In this document: positions 33,540-45,812 of the stretch, piece by piece | How the letters are laid out: each line of letters opens with the position of its first letter | Position numbering within the stretch: the stretch's first letter is position 1 | Assembly (NCBI GenBank): GCA_021234155.1 | Contig: JAJEKV010000041.1 | Location: 760,121-824,120, forward strand | DNA from: Isoetes taiwanensis | Taxonomy: Eukaryota; Streptophyta; Lycopodiopsida; Isoetales; Isoetaceae | Length of the DNA: 64,000 bases | Direction of reading: 5' to 3' | The notes under the pieces: generated by a model | What the model was told of the DNA's origin: nothing | Databases searched by the model: none | What the model saw: only the letters and a program-made list of their open reading frames with translations | Made by a program: the position numbers and the translations under genes

Positions 33540-34437
33540 AGGAGGATAACCCCTCCCTTGAGTGGGTTATGCAAAATAACCCACGAGGCCGTTAAAGTGA
33601 AAGGGTTATTTTGCATAGCTGCCAAAGGGAGAAAGGGTTAACCTCCCTTTAACCACGCGTCCAGCGCATTAAGTGGAAAATTTCAAAGAAAGGCCATAGC
33701 GCGGCAATACCATTTGCTCGCCTATGCCATGAATGATTTTTGATGAATCCGGCCGCTGGTGCAATGCTAACAATCTCCTCGAGCTGTCGCGGAAGAAGAA
33801 TCTAGCGTAAAAAGATGATTCCTCCGACCCCAATTCCAATTCCGTGAATCACCCTTTGGAAGACCTCATTTAGTAGAGCGATTCGGTCAGGTACAAAATG
33901 TTAAACAAAACCCAACCTATTATAGCCAAGAAGCAATAATCCTCTTGAATCATTGGAAGGCCCTTGAGTGCAAAAAAGCTTGACACGACCCCTAAATTTA
34001 ACAAAGTTTCAAAGCCAACCGCCGCACAATACTCCTAATCCGGACTTTCTTACTTCAGATCCATCCACGATATCTTAAAAGCCCGAAGAAGAAGAATTAG
34101 CTAAAGCACCAAACAGAGCTCCGGCTATGGTTTTTGCCCTATATTTCGACATTTTCCTGCGATTTAAGCGTGGAAGAAAAGGTAATGGCATGCCAGCAGA
34201 AGGTTTGCAGGTGCGGAACTCCTAGACCCCCATCGCAGCAGAACCCCATCGCCGCAGACATCCCCATCGCAATGGAGCAACAGAATATTCGATGATTATG
34301 GCATATTCGAAAAGTTATTGCAATAATCACACGAATATTCTTCAAAAAGCGAATATTTTGAAGGTTATGCAATATAACCTTCCTTGGATCGGACGGTGGG
34401 CAACGGCTGGATTAATTTAATCTGCAAGGGCACGTGG
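33540..34437. other. Palindrome-rich unassigned block
   Basis: Small palindromes such as GGGTTATGCAAAATAACCC (near 33565), its inverted relative near 33600, and GAAGGTTATGCAATATAACC (near 34357) suggest a miniature transposon, but no clean terminal repeat pair or target-site duplication could be fixed. Confidence 0.35.
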
Positions 34438-34935
34438 TTAAGATTTAAGGAACTTGTTACCCGAAAAATCTACATGGGTCAAATTCCTGCAGCTATTCAA
34501 CAAGCCCTTTGGAAGTGCACCAGATAACTGATTATCGGACAAATCCAAAAATTCAAGGCTGCAGCTACTGTTAATCCAAATAAAGTCTGACAGATTCCCT
34601 GTAAATCTGTTGCTTTGCAGAGACAGATTGCGAAGCGCTGTGAGGTCAGCTGGACTCCATCCTTGAATTGAACCCTGAAGAAGAGCTCCGGCAAGGTTAA
34701 TCTCTATTACACGAGAATTGGAGCAGGTAATTCCTTGCCAGGCACAAGGGGATAATTCGTTAGCCCATTTGGAAAAAATCTGTTGTGGGTCATCTGTAAC
34801 ACAATTTCTCAGGCTGAGCAAGGATTTCTTGTCCGATTCTAACAAATTTGATAAGCCAGGCTGCGCCTGCAAGAGAACCAAAATCCCAAAAACAAAAAAT
34901 ATGACTATCCAGTCTGTTCCAAACCGGATTTCCAT
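34438..34935 (-). pseudogene. LRR receptor kinase N-terminal fragment (BRI1-like)
   Basis: From the ATG at 34935 (an in-frame ATG also exists at 34983) the frame gives a signal-peptide-like hydrophobic stretch (IVIFFVFGILVLLQ), an LRRNT_2 cap (SDKKSLLSLRNCV...SPCAWQGITCS) and about three LRRs (FLDLSDNQLSGALP). It stops abruptly after VDFSGNKF. The transmembrane and kinase parts are absent. Known relatives are plasma-membrane receptors for steroid or peptide signals. The break coincides with a change to unrelated palindromic DNA at 34437, so it is most likely a truncated or captured fragment. Confidence 0.8.
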
Positions 34936-35148
34936 TGCAGCAAATTGTATGCGGCCTTCTGCCCAATACGCCTCATCGATCAATGAAATGGGTTTAACTG
35001 CCCAGATGAAATTTCTTTGTTAAATCTTCAAAAACACGGCTGGTTTATTCAATCTTCCAAGCTTAAGAAGCGACCGCAGTGATGAACTGACCGGAGATGA
35101 AAACTGGTTATAACTGAAGCCTTCAATAGCTTGGTCTGCCCTGCTCTT

Positions 35149-35460
35149 GCCCTGTTTTAAACCTACTCAAATAAAAAATCATGACAGAGTGGCATGTCTG
35201 GGCCTCTGCGCCTCAGATCCGGTAAGCTCATCTGCAAGGAAAAACTCTACAAGCTTCTAGAGGCGCCTCAGATCCGGTAAGCTCATATGCAAGGAAAAAC
35301 TTGCCACAGAAAGCTCTGCCCTGTTTTAAACATACTCAAATAAAAAACCATGATAAAGTGGCGTGTCCATCTGCGCCTCTGCAGCTCAGATCCGGTAAGC
35401 TCATCTGCAAAGAAAAACTCTACAAAGCTTCTCTGCCACAGAAAAGCTCTGCCAGCAATC
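35149..35460. repeat. Imperfect tandem repeats
   Basis: A unit starting GCCCTGTTTTAAAC and running to CAGATCCGGTAAGCTCAT recurs with a period of about 172 bp. The inner word CAGATCCGGTAAGCTCAT appears three times (near 35214, 35269 and 35389). Confidence 0.7.
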
Positions 35461-35620
35461 TCCGGCAAAGTCTGCAAAAAAAGCTCTGTAGGAGAGACAA
35501 GCGGCGCCGCTCCACATAACCCGGACAAAATTACGTCATATAATTTTAACATAATAATGGCTTAATTTAAAGGTACTGGTCATTACGTTTTTGGAATTAT
35601 GTATGTTTCTCAGGCAGATA

Positions 35621-35713
35621 ATAATAATATAAGATTACTAGCTGCCTTTTTTGGAATTATAGATATCTATCTTTCCGGCATGAATTTAGAGTAAATTTGA
35701 GTGCTAGCTATGT
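35621..35713 (+). repeat. Direct repeat, right copy
   Basis: Second copy of 33184-33276. Confidence 0.8.
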
Positions 35714-38700
35714 TTTTGGAATTATGTATGTTTTTCAGGCGGACCTTTTCCGGCTGCACATGCCATAGCCAAGCACCCAAGCTGGCTATGGCGGAGCTGG
35801 TATATTTCACTTCAGGAACACCCAAGGTCTAGATTGGGAAGAATGACCCTTCAAGACAGATGGGTATATCGGTTTTAGATTCTGATGGCCAAAAGCTCTG
35901 TCCTGGTGACGATTCAAGCTTCAGCTTGATAACTCTGTGGGTTTGTGAGCTTATTTTGCCTCTACGTCTAAGATATGCGGCAAAAAGTCTTCTTTGAACA
36001 AATTTTGTTTTAGTACTCAGTCTTCTCGGGCCCTAAACCGACTCAAAATATGAGGAGTTGGCCTATTTTGAGTTAGGCCTGTGTAAACCTTCGAAGAAAT
36101 CAATTTTTCTGGGTTAGGTTCTTCACAAATCAGTGGCAGAGACCGGATTTACATTTCCGGAGTTGAAGGTTCAAGGTAGGCACAAGCCACCTGTTTTTTC
36201 AATATCCGAAAGCAAGAAGGGGTTCATGTTTTTTTTTGGGCCTGAGCTCCCTGATCAAGCTCAATCCGGCTCTCAGACAGAAATTGAATCCTTAGCTTTG
36301 AATCTGGTTCAGGTTTTCCTTTCACCTCGTCATTAGTTGGTGATCCGCCACTAATTGGGGCGCCCAAAGCTTAGAAACGACAGGAATTCAATTCTATCAG
36401 GCCCCATTACCTTATAACACCAGGACAGCAGACAAACCGCAGGGGAATTCATATTACAGACAGATTGGAGACAGAATACTTACACTGCAGCATGACTGGA
36501 AAAAATTGGGTCGGATTTTTGGGAGAGATCTCTGTGTTTAAAAAAGACGGCCGTAGACCTAGCCATGGCAATCTGGATTTGAGACAAAAGGCAAAGATTT
36601 CTAGCCCTCTCTCATAGGACAACTTTGCATTATTAATCACAAATAAATTTCTTCCCATTCTGCTCAAAATTGCAGAAGTAGAGAGAAGTCGACCTGCCAC
36701 AGAATTAAAGGTGCCGGATTGAAGCGTTCAATGGTTCTAAATCTCACAATTTCTAAACCTCACTATTTCCAGGAACTGCATGTACTGTTTTTGAATTCCA
36801 CACCATTTGTCGTTTCCCAAATTCATGCTCATACCGTCTTATAACCTGCAGATGGTAATCTTTACAATGACGGTAATATAATACTTAGTCAATTGAATTT
36901 TGCTTTTCCAATGCCATCCTCATTCTGGCTATTAGAGACCCTATAATATCCATTCCAGCTATTAAAGACCCAACAAGATTTTCAACTCTAAATCTCATTC
37001 TTGATATTAAAGACCCAATAGGATTTTCATGATTTGGGGACAATTTTTTGTTTGTGTTTGCAATCTAGGTAGCCCCAGAGCCTGACTAGCACTATATGGC
37101 ACTATAAGGTCATTGTTTAAATAGTTTAAAGAATAGGTTAAATAAACCATTGTTTTATTGTCTCAACATAATTTTTCCCCATGGCATAAAATGTGTTATC
37201 CAGCACTAGCACTCCCTAGCCTAGAAAATGCCAAGTTACACCGTAACTTTACCACCCACATTAGAATTAAGCATTTGCAAAAGAACCCATACCAATATTG
37301 TGCATTAAGCATCAAAGACAAAAGAAGTTGCAAGACCCACATAAAAATCAGACCTGTAATAGTAGAGAAATTTGTAGCAGAGGTAATTAGAGGAATCGAT
37401 TCTTTCACATCCAAGCAAGTTAAACATCCTTCTTGAAGAGGAAAAAATTAGAGTTTGAGTTTTGTGGTTCATATCTTGAATCACGCGTAGTATGGCAATG
37501 CAACAGAGATTAATCTTGCAGGACAGTTTGTTGTTAAAAAAAAAAATCATGAGCAACTAGATCGTTTGTGACTTTGTCAGTTATTTTTCCAAAGCCTAAT
37601 TTGTAGCAGGCAACAATTGATAACATTTTGCATAGATATGATAATCATTTGATGCCTACCACTAGACATCCTGTCAATGATCCCACTCACGAAGGTAACA
37701 AGGTTCGAGCTGAGAATTAGAACATGACCTTCCATGTTTTGGTCTAATTTAATTATCAACATATGTTTTATTTGTGATCTAGAACTAGTAATTGTCGATC
37801 TAGTAGTTGCAAAATTGAAGAATCACTACTAAAGTTGGTACATCCATGTGACAAGTTCACAAGTGAGGTTATGCCTTAGTGGATCAATGTAGATATTGTA
37901 GCTACTAGCATCTGACCTTTGCAAAAGCTTTCAGCATTTTATATCTATGTATTACCTTATATTATTGGATGAAGGCAACAAACACAACCAAAATATTGAC
38001 CTCGAGGTTAGCATTATTGACCTCAAAGAATGCTGCATCAACTCCAAAGGAAGAGGCTACGCTATTTCTTTCCTGTAGTAGCTGATTTTGCTTGATATTG
38101 CTCCTTCTAAGTTGTCAACATAATGTGCATTTGGATTAGAATCATTTGCTGAGTGCAATCATGGGTACAAAATTCATGCTATACAATTTAACGATTATAT
38201 TAGCAAAGAAGTAGTAAATCTGTAAACATAGTGCAACTTCATTTTCACCACACGATAAAGTCTCAAAATTTGTAACAACTAGAGCGGAAAGCAAACATAT
38301 CATGATCAGGTAGTACTAAAGAATAAAAGCCATTATAATAAGTGCGTAGGAAATGCACTTAAAGGATTTGACTATGTTAATTCTATAAAAGACTCTCATG
38401 CCATAGTTCCAAGTGTATCGCGCAATGATTGCATTGTTCACCTCACAATGGTTGCATTATTCATATTTTAGATTGTGCAAAAAGCTCCACAAAAGCACAA
38501 GTTTTCCTTCATGGCACTGTCATTAATGGATGATAGTCCATGCACATTAGCAAAATAATGCTTTAATGATGTTATTCGTCCAAATCATCTTTCTTTGCTA
38601 TATATCTGGTCATGTATCAGGGAACAATCCTAAAGCACGCAAGGCCACTATAATTACTTTGGAATATATTTGTTAACTATACCTCATTTTGTCGTAGAGA

Positions 38701-39196
38701 CCTAGCAAGCTCTAGATTATCGCATGATTCATTGACATCCACTACAACAAAGAAAATGATAGAATTCTATATTGAAATAATCATGAATTTATTTTGTTCA
38801 AGAATATAACAAGGCACTCAATGACAATGGAATATAACTGCTACATTAAAGACTTCAAAATACGTTTTCCTAATTTTTACAAACTCTAGAGCAAAGTAGA
38901 TTGATCTTTACAGGCTTGAATGATCAATTGCATGGCTAGCAAACCTGTGAGATTTACACAAGCAATCATTCCTGGAGAAAAATTAACTGGTCTCTTCAAG
39001 AAGGTCTAAGAATTGTCCTTAGAATATATGTTGCTGGAATGTTAATACATTTTCTAAGGTTGGTTTGTTGCTTAGAAAGTAAACCTACCACCTTATTTTA
39101 ACAATAAAGGAACAGTAATATGGTGCACAACAAAAAGAGAAAAAGCAACATGACGATTAAGACTTAAAATCCCACAAAAATGTTACAACCACAAAC
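35714..39196. other. Long gene-free stretch
   Basis: AT-rich. No exon, LTR or terminal inverted repeat could be supported. ORFs here are short and overlap on both strands. Confidence 0.4.
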
Positions 39197-39210
39197 AATG
39201 ATACAAATGA

Positions 39211-40277
39211 CACTGTCAGGTCTCTTTTCCATATTAATCCTGAGGCATGTCTTCAGTTGTCTGCTCCATACTGGTGGATTCCGTTGCAGGACACTCCAGA
39301 GAATGTGCCTCTAAGTGTGGTTGTTCATCCAAAGACTCAACGACGATGGGTAGCAGCTGGTATCAGCACTATTGCAACTTGGTATGAGTCTGGTCATCTC
39401 ATGTCATGGGAAGCATTTAGAACAAAGTTCTTGTTGTGCAGATGGGACACAGTAATCTGGAATCATATTGCTCGCATTGTTGCCCAGATTCCGGGTCCAC
39501 GATTGAGGTAGTCGTTATGGGATTACCATCGGGATATCCGGCCCGGCGGTTTGTGTCTTCTTCTGTATAAATTGCTTGTGCATTCACGAAATCCCCGCCT
39601 CCATCTAATAGTTGGCATCTTCGGGTCCCTCACCACAATGGAAAAGTGTTTGGATATGGGTATGGGATAAAAGTCGCTTCATCCCAAAGTAGTAGTTCCT
39701 GGTGGCAAGTGATCCATAGATGCCCCGAGTCAACGAGGTTAGTCCATAAAATGGATAATCGGATTTTTGAGCTCATCCTTTTATGCCAAAGAAAGGGTTG
39801 AGAGTATTGAGCATTGTCTTTTCTTGTGTGAGCGGGCTTCAGGCATGGTCTTGGTTGTTGACCCTATTTGGCACGTCTAGATCAGATCTGACAAATTTTG
39901 CTTGCTATCTATCCCGATGCTTGGCCCAAACTTAAAAACGAGCTTTTCATCTCGCATGTATCGGGCTTTATGGTCAATCCGAAGAGAAGGAGGTTGTTTA
40001 TCTTTAAGGCATGAGATCTGCAGATGAGATTGTTCTTCAGTGGGCACAAAATAAAATTGTTATGGCTTACAATTGTTCTTCTCTTGATCAAGAGAAGAAA
40101 GTACTGATCTGGCATACTTACCTTCAGATTCATTCTTTTGCTTAGGCAGGTGGTTGTGCTCAGTTGGATCGGTTTGTCCACTGGGGTTATAATCCTGTCT
40201 TTGCATTTTATGTTGCTCTGGTTTTTAGTTGATGAATAAAGCTTGTCGTCCTTCAAAAAAAAAAAAAAAAAAAAAAT
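39211..40277 (+). mobile_element. 5'-truncated L1-type LINE with poly-A and 14-bp target-site duplication
   Basis: AATGATACAAATGA stands at 39197-39210 and again at 40276-40289, directly after a 23-base A-run. Inside, frames broken by indels still show the end of a plant LINE ORF2, including a zinc-finger remnant (SIEHCLFLCERASG-like reading near 39800). A 3' UTR with an AATAAA signal follows (near 40235). The insertion is about 1.07 kb. Confidence 0.85.
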
Positions 40278-40289
40278 GATACAAATGAA

Positions 40290-41313
40290 TAAAATGGTAC
40301 ACAATCACAAAAAAATAAAATTGCCTTTTAGCCCAGACTAAGCAGGTTAATAAATCGAACAAAATAAAAGGACCAGAAGAAACTCAAATATCATCAACAT
40401 ATATAATACATGAAAAACTATCAACATACATAATACATGAATAACATGCATTCTGTATCACCATATTCTCGTAGTTTCTTTCTTGCACACAGCATATTGT
40501 CTAAGTGCAACGTATAAGTTTGCCCTAGCATTGTACTTTCATCAAACTAACTTTGCAAAGTGTGATTCTCTTTCATTCCGTTGCAATGTGCATGATCTTA
40601 ATAAGCAACCGTCACACAAATATTGGATCTCTCATTAGAGCAAGAAGCGTATTTGTGAGTTTCTCTTTCACATGAGAGGTTGTTCTATCCCAATGCTCAT
40701 TCGAGGATTTACCTATTTTTTTGCCAAGCCCACCATAAGCATTCATCACAGGGTGTTCTATTTAGAGTGTTCTATTAGTATAACTATCTTGAGAAAGATT
40801 GCCTTTCAAAGACGCAAGGCACGTTTACGTTCGTAAGTTGAATTTACATGTTTCACAAATTCCATTCTCGTAGGTCGAATTGAATCGCCTTTCACAAAGG
40901 AAACCAACATCAAATCTTTATTTCAAGCTTGAGCACTTGACAAAGTACAATTCAAACTCCTGGGGAGTTTGCACAAGGTCTTGGCCACTGTAAAATTTTT
41001 GTATATATATATTAGGAAGATAAAGGAATGAAATGCCAAAAAGCTTATTGAGTTTTATATTCGGTCTTGTAAATATGAAATGAATCTTTCATGAAAAGAA
41101 CATTCCGTAGATAAGCTGGCAGTTTCCTATATATTCTTCTAAATGAGAACCAGTTCCTTTAAGCGCATTAGTAAAAGAAAAACCACGAGCGCCCATCAAT
41201 CTAAAGTTTAGCAGCTTGCTAAGCTCATCAATTAATGCAAACCACGCATGGCCAAGCAATACCATAATCTACGACATGTACCATTTGCTTCCCTCTGGAG
41301 GCATTTACAATTA
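40290..41313. other. No gene recognised
   Basis: AT-rich, with a small tandem motif (ATCAACATA(C/T)ATAATACATG) near 40391-40432. Nothing else supported. Confidence 0.35.
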
Positions 41314-42038
41314 TAAGGAATAGGGAAATTTACCAAAATAACCTTAATTGTTCACTTAATTCCCAAAAAGCCCTTTGTATTTATGAAATTCCAAAATGCC
41401 CTTAGTTCTTAAGTATTTTCCCAAATAGCCCTTTTATCCAAAAAATCATCAAAAGCACGTATTTACATAGAGGATCATTCTTTACAGAGGAAGTGTTTTT
41501 CTTATAGAGACAACAATTTGAAAATAAAATTCAAAAAATCATTATGACAAAAATATGCAACAGAAATGTCAAATAGAATTTCTGTAGCTACATTCATTTT
41601 GTCCGACATTACCACAATGTGTGCACTTGTACATACGCTTTTCTGTATCCCTATCTTCTGTCTTATCCCGTTTTCTTTTAGGTTTGCCAGGAGGACGACA
41701 TGTTGCAGAGGCAACATTTCATTATTTTCAAGAAGTTCAATATTTGGAGGATAAATAGCTCCAACATAATAGCAAAATGAGCTCTACAAGTAACCTGGAT
41801 GGGTATGAACCAGCTTCTCCACAAGATGCCCACAAAGCTTCTCTTTCAATAATTTATTTTTGTAAAAGCATTAAACTAGTTGACTTTGATCTTATCTCTA
41901 GTGGTTTTTAAATTACAAAGGGCTATTTGGGAAAATACTTAAGAATTAAGGGTATTTTGGGAATTTCAAAAATATGAAGGGCTTTTTGGGAAATAAGCTA
42001 ACAATTAGGGTTATTTTAGTAAATTTCCCTAAGGAATA
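41314..42038 (-). mobile_element. Mutator-like (MULE) deletion derivative with 9-bp target-site duplication
   Basis: TAAGGAATA at 41314-41322 and 42030-42038 flanks a 707-bp element. Its ends, GGGAAATTTACCAAAATAAC and the complement of GTTATTTTAGTAAATTTCCC, continue as imperfect inverted repeats for over 100 bp. A 9-bp duplication with GGG ends fits Mutator elements. On the minus strand around 41580-41720, one frame reads RPPGKPKRKRDK...YKCTHCGNVGQNEC, the zinc-knuckle end of a MULE transposase. The element therefore kept a piece of its transposase gene, and the catalytic part is gone. Confidence 0.9.
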
Positions 42039-42325
42039 CAAGAGTCTCAAGCATAAAATTATTTTTTGCAGTTATTTGCAATGCTCTCAAATCTGCAATC
42101 TTTAATTTATTATGACCCACACCAATCTGTTGGGATCTCTACCATATAACAAATACTAACACGTAAAGTTTGGTTACCTTCAATTCAGGCCCCTTGTCCA
42201 ATCATGCTCCACCCCATGGCAAGGATTCTTTGCAGGAATGTAACTAAAATCGGAGGATGATCTAGAGCTGTTTACAGCCAGTTTCCTCATTATCCTGGAC
42301 AATTTTGCCAGAGAAACGTTTCAAT

Positions 42326-42411
42326 AATTTCCTTCTACTTGCAATTCTGCTGTGGAAGATGTGCCAACACGCTGACCTCTTCCACAGCAGAATTGCAAGT
42401 AGAAGGAAATT
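42326..42411. ncRNA. Perfect 34-bp inverted repeat, candidate small-RNA hairpin
   Basis: Arms 42326-42359 and 42378-42411 are exact complements around an 18-base loop. The arms contain TTGCAATTCTGCTGTGGAAG and its complement. Such a hairpin could be a young miRNA-like precursor or an inverted duplication of an exon. I recognise no known miRNA. Confidence 0.4.
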
Positions 42412-43611
42412 CTTATATATGGAACAATTTTCATACTAACAAATTGGCCCAGAGGTGAGGCTTTGCCAAATATAATATACAAGAAAAAGTCATAGCCATA
42501 AAACTTGGTTTACCTCAATTTGGTTTAGGCCCACCTCTTTATCTTTTAGATTACAACCCAAACCTTTTAGCTTTAGACGATGGTACTTCTTAACTTCGTA
42601 GACTATAATATTCTGTACTAAAGATTCCACACATTCTGGTCACCATATGCCTACTTAGAGATGTATCAACCGCAAGTCAATGCATGCATGCAAACAGCAC
42701 AATTCTATATGCATCCAGAAATTAAGGATCAAACAACCAACAAACTGGTCATGTTACTTCAAACCAGAAGTACCATGCACTATGCTATTGTCGCAGTAGA
42801 TCTTGTTCACATGAATTACTTGCAATTAAAGCATAGATGGCTAAGCAAATAGAGAAGTAAGATAAATGCCTATCCGACAACAGATTGATAGGCACTTATC
42901 TTCTTTGTTTGAGCTTCTGCAGGTCACAATACAAAATCAGGGCTAGTATTACGCACATCCTTTCAATGAGGATGGCTATCCTTACAAAGTGTTATTATAT
43001 TTGAACCTGACACACGCTACAGCCTTCCGGTGTCAAGCTTTGTATTTTGAAGATCCATAAGTATCCACAAACTATACTTTTTCAACGCAATGTCAGCAAG
43101 ATACTTTAGCCAAAGGTAGAAAAGTACAAGCTTTATCTTCGGACTATAATCTTCAGATTATAAGGACAGCCTAAACAACTGTAGCTTAGTTCTTCTACCT
43201 GAAAAACTTCTGCTCTAACTTACATCAATTGATTAAAAGGTAAAGCAAACAACTTATGCATAATGTAAACCAGAAATCCTGAGTGCACAAATTTTATACA
43301 GGAAAATTTCTCACCTTGCGATGGCAATATTTCATCAACCGTATATGGACAAAAATAAAGATAACCAGGAGAAAATTTCCCAGTTACCTGCACCCAAAAA
43401 CCACAAGTCCGTCATTAGAATAATTGTGATTAGACGCAAAGATAAGTTCTAAAACGATATTGTTCGTCGCCCTTTCGGATAGTTGATGAACTAAATTAAA
43501 CATGAGCAAATCCCAGACAATAAATGCTGGCACATTATAGTGATTCTAACTATCAAATGCATATAATCGTGAACAGAAACTTTTCATTTTTTAGTGCACT
43601 TACACCAAAAA
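42412..43611. other. No gene recognised
   Basis: Lies downstream of the RRM gene and may hold its 3' UTR exons. Nothing specific seen. Confidence 0.35.
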
Positions 43612-44365
43612 TTATAACTGGAACAGTTCATGTTTCATGCGCTCAAGTGATCCATCATCAGTTATTTTGAAAATAGCTGAGGTAAGATTGTAGTATTTTC
43701 CAAGCTGCTCTTCCTGATCTGCTGCCAGCTTCTCCTCCTCTTCTTTTTGATGCTACAAAGTGCAACAAACAACTTATTACTTACATTAGATAATAAGAGT
43801 ACTAATTATTCGGACCTCCAAAAACTTGTAGGGTAGAAAATAAAGAAAAAAACCACTTAAAACTGACCTTCGCAAGGAACTCGATTTGCTTGAGGTGCTT
43901 ATATCCGATGTTCCTTTGCTGATAAGCTTCTTCCCATCCTTCGTCTCCTTTTCCAATGAGACGAGGAGCCAATCTCGGTTTATTCCTCAAGAGAGGTGAA
44001 TCAGAAAACAAGGATGCAGTGGCCTTTCGTGCTGTAACAGGCCTTGGTATACCTCCAACCATAAAAAGGTACTCGTTGATTGTGGCGATCACATTCTGTG
44101 CTGTCTGGGCATTTTCCATCTCCACCAAAGCGCGACCCATAGACTGTTTTGGATCAGCCGGATTCTTCACAATTTCCACATTTACAACTGCACCAAACTG
44201 GCCTAGTGCAGAGGCGATCACAGGAGCTCCAACATTTGGAGAAAGCTCTTGCAGGAACACAGTCCTAGCAACCTTTTCTTGAAAAGTTGCTACACTGTCC
44301 TGAAAATCTTTCTCCGAAGGGCCCTCAGCCTGAACCTGAGCCTCCTTTTTATCTTCCTCCGCCAT
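43612..44365 (-). CDS. RRM-domain RNA-binding protein, two coding exons, apparently complete
   Basis: Exon 1 (44365-43868, 166 codons, ATG at 44365 after a CATATCAACAG acceptor) and exon 2 (43752-43612, 46 codons plus stop) join in phase 0, giving 212 residues. Residues 1-28 are acidic and Glu-rich. From about residue 28 comes an RRM-like fold: TVFLQELSPNVGAPVIASAL, then GRALVEMENAQTAQNVIATI, then a C-terminal basic linker and an HQKEEEEKLAADQEEQ coiled coil. The layout resembles the small plant RRM protein AIPP1/EDM3, which works in heterochromatin-linked transcript processing, but that assignment is from memory. The acceptor just before the ATG shows a spliced 5' UTR, with duplicated candidate 5' UTR exons at 45.3-45.8 kb. 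No defect is seen. Confidence 0.8.
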
Positions 44366-44598
44366 AGGTAGTCTGTTGATATGCAAATAAAGAATCATCA
44401 TCGTAGAAAAGAGAAGAAAAAAAAAACCAAAAGACCATACAAATAAAAAAATACAGATGTAAAAATTAGAAAGCTGATAGCAGAAAGAAGTAACCTACAA
44501 AGGCTCATTTTCAACTCAAATTCTGTCTTCGAATTCACGGGCTTAGGTATGATGCCTGTGGATATCTTATGAAATATGGGATACAGGTTCGTGTATCC

Positions 44599-45284
44599 CT
44601 ATATTATCATCAAAAATGCTAGGTCAACGAGTATATACATGATGCTTGTATCCCTTAGGTTTCCATTTCTATACAGCAACAAGACACGTGTCCATTTAGG
44701 GGTTGACCGTTGGAGAATGACATGACTTAAACCACACATTCCTCTAGATCTCCCATTACAAATGGAACTATTTGCAGTCCTTAAAAATAACATATTGTTT
44801 CTGTCTAAATCCTTCAGGCCTGGCCTGACTGCATGTTCAATGCAGCAATGTTTCTTAGCCAACAGTACCATTGCAAGGAAAATTATTTTCAGTAAGCTAA
44901 GAAGTTTTATATGGCATATACAAAGAAAGCCCTGTTTCTGGCAGCATAAATGGTGAGCATTTAGAAATAGTTGAATCTGTTTGTCCTCCTTGTGTTCTAG
45001 AAATTCAGCCATATTTTTCAGAAGTTTCCTGCAATCATGCTTAACAGGGCCCTTTTGCAGCAAGTGAATGGTTGCTTAGATCCTTTGGAACCTGGTTTAG
45101 ATTGGTTTAGATTCCTCTGCAGACTCATAAGAAGAGGAAGAAGAACTGGATCCAGATGCAGCAACTAAAGGATTAATAGGAAGTGAAGAAAGCCTAGTTC
45201 TAGAATAGAAACTAGATTCCATTTGATCATACCGTTTATGACAGTGACACTGATAGGAGAATTAGCACAAAGGGCCCTTGATTT
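44599..45284. other. Probable 5' UTR intron of the RRM gene
   Basis: No coding sequence of known family. Overlapping ORFs on both strands at 44599-45063 and 44762-44956 look fortuitous. Confidence 0.35.
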
Positions 45285-45812
45285 TGGACTGGGATAGTGA
45301 TTTTGGACCCTAAAGGCAAAAAGAGAAAGCCACAATCAAATCAAACGGATTCATCACTCGATTGTGGTAGCAGGTATAAAAATGAAAAAGCAGTCACTAA
45401 TTTACACAAAGAAAACCTAAGAATCTACAGCCAGCATGCAACTTCTAACTTAGCGAAGAGCAATCATACCTTATTTCGATTTCGAAATGCCAATGGGAGA
45501 TTTGCCTGCTGTGAACGTATATAGACAAGGTTTTCAGGTAAGCTTAGCAAAGACATGCAATTTTAGGTTATTCCTCACAATTCTAGTGCGCAGTCAAAAC
45601 AGATGGCCCTTGGTAATTTTGGACCCTAAAGCAAAAGAAAAAGCCACACTGAAATCAAACGGACAGCAGGTATAAAAATGAAAGAGCACTCCACTAGTTC
45701 ATTTAAAGAAAACCTAAGAATCTACATCCAGCACACACTTTCTTGTAATAGATTCGGAGACAAAAACCTAGCAAAGAACAAGCATACCTTATTTCGATTT
45801 CAAACTGTCAAG
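45285..45812 (-). repeat. Tandem duplication carrying splice-donor-like ends upstream of the RRM gene
   Basis: A segment of about 200 bp (45285-45488) recurs at 45613-45812, period 318. Each copy holds, on the minus strand, GAAATCGAAATAAG followed by GTATG, a good splice donor (cuts after 45470 and 45788). These may be duplicated non-coding first exons of the RRM gene. Confidence 0.55.

Noticed and set aside
37158-37436. 92-codon plus-strand ORF
   Set aside because: Overlaps ORFs on the other strand, no motif and ordinary AT-rich composition.
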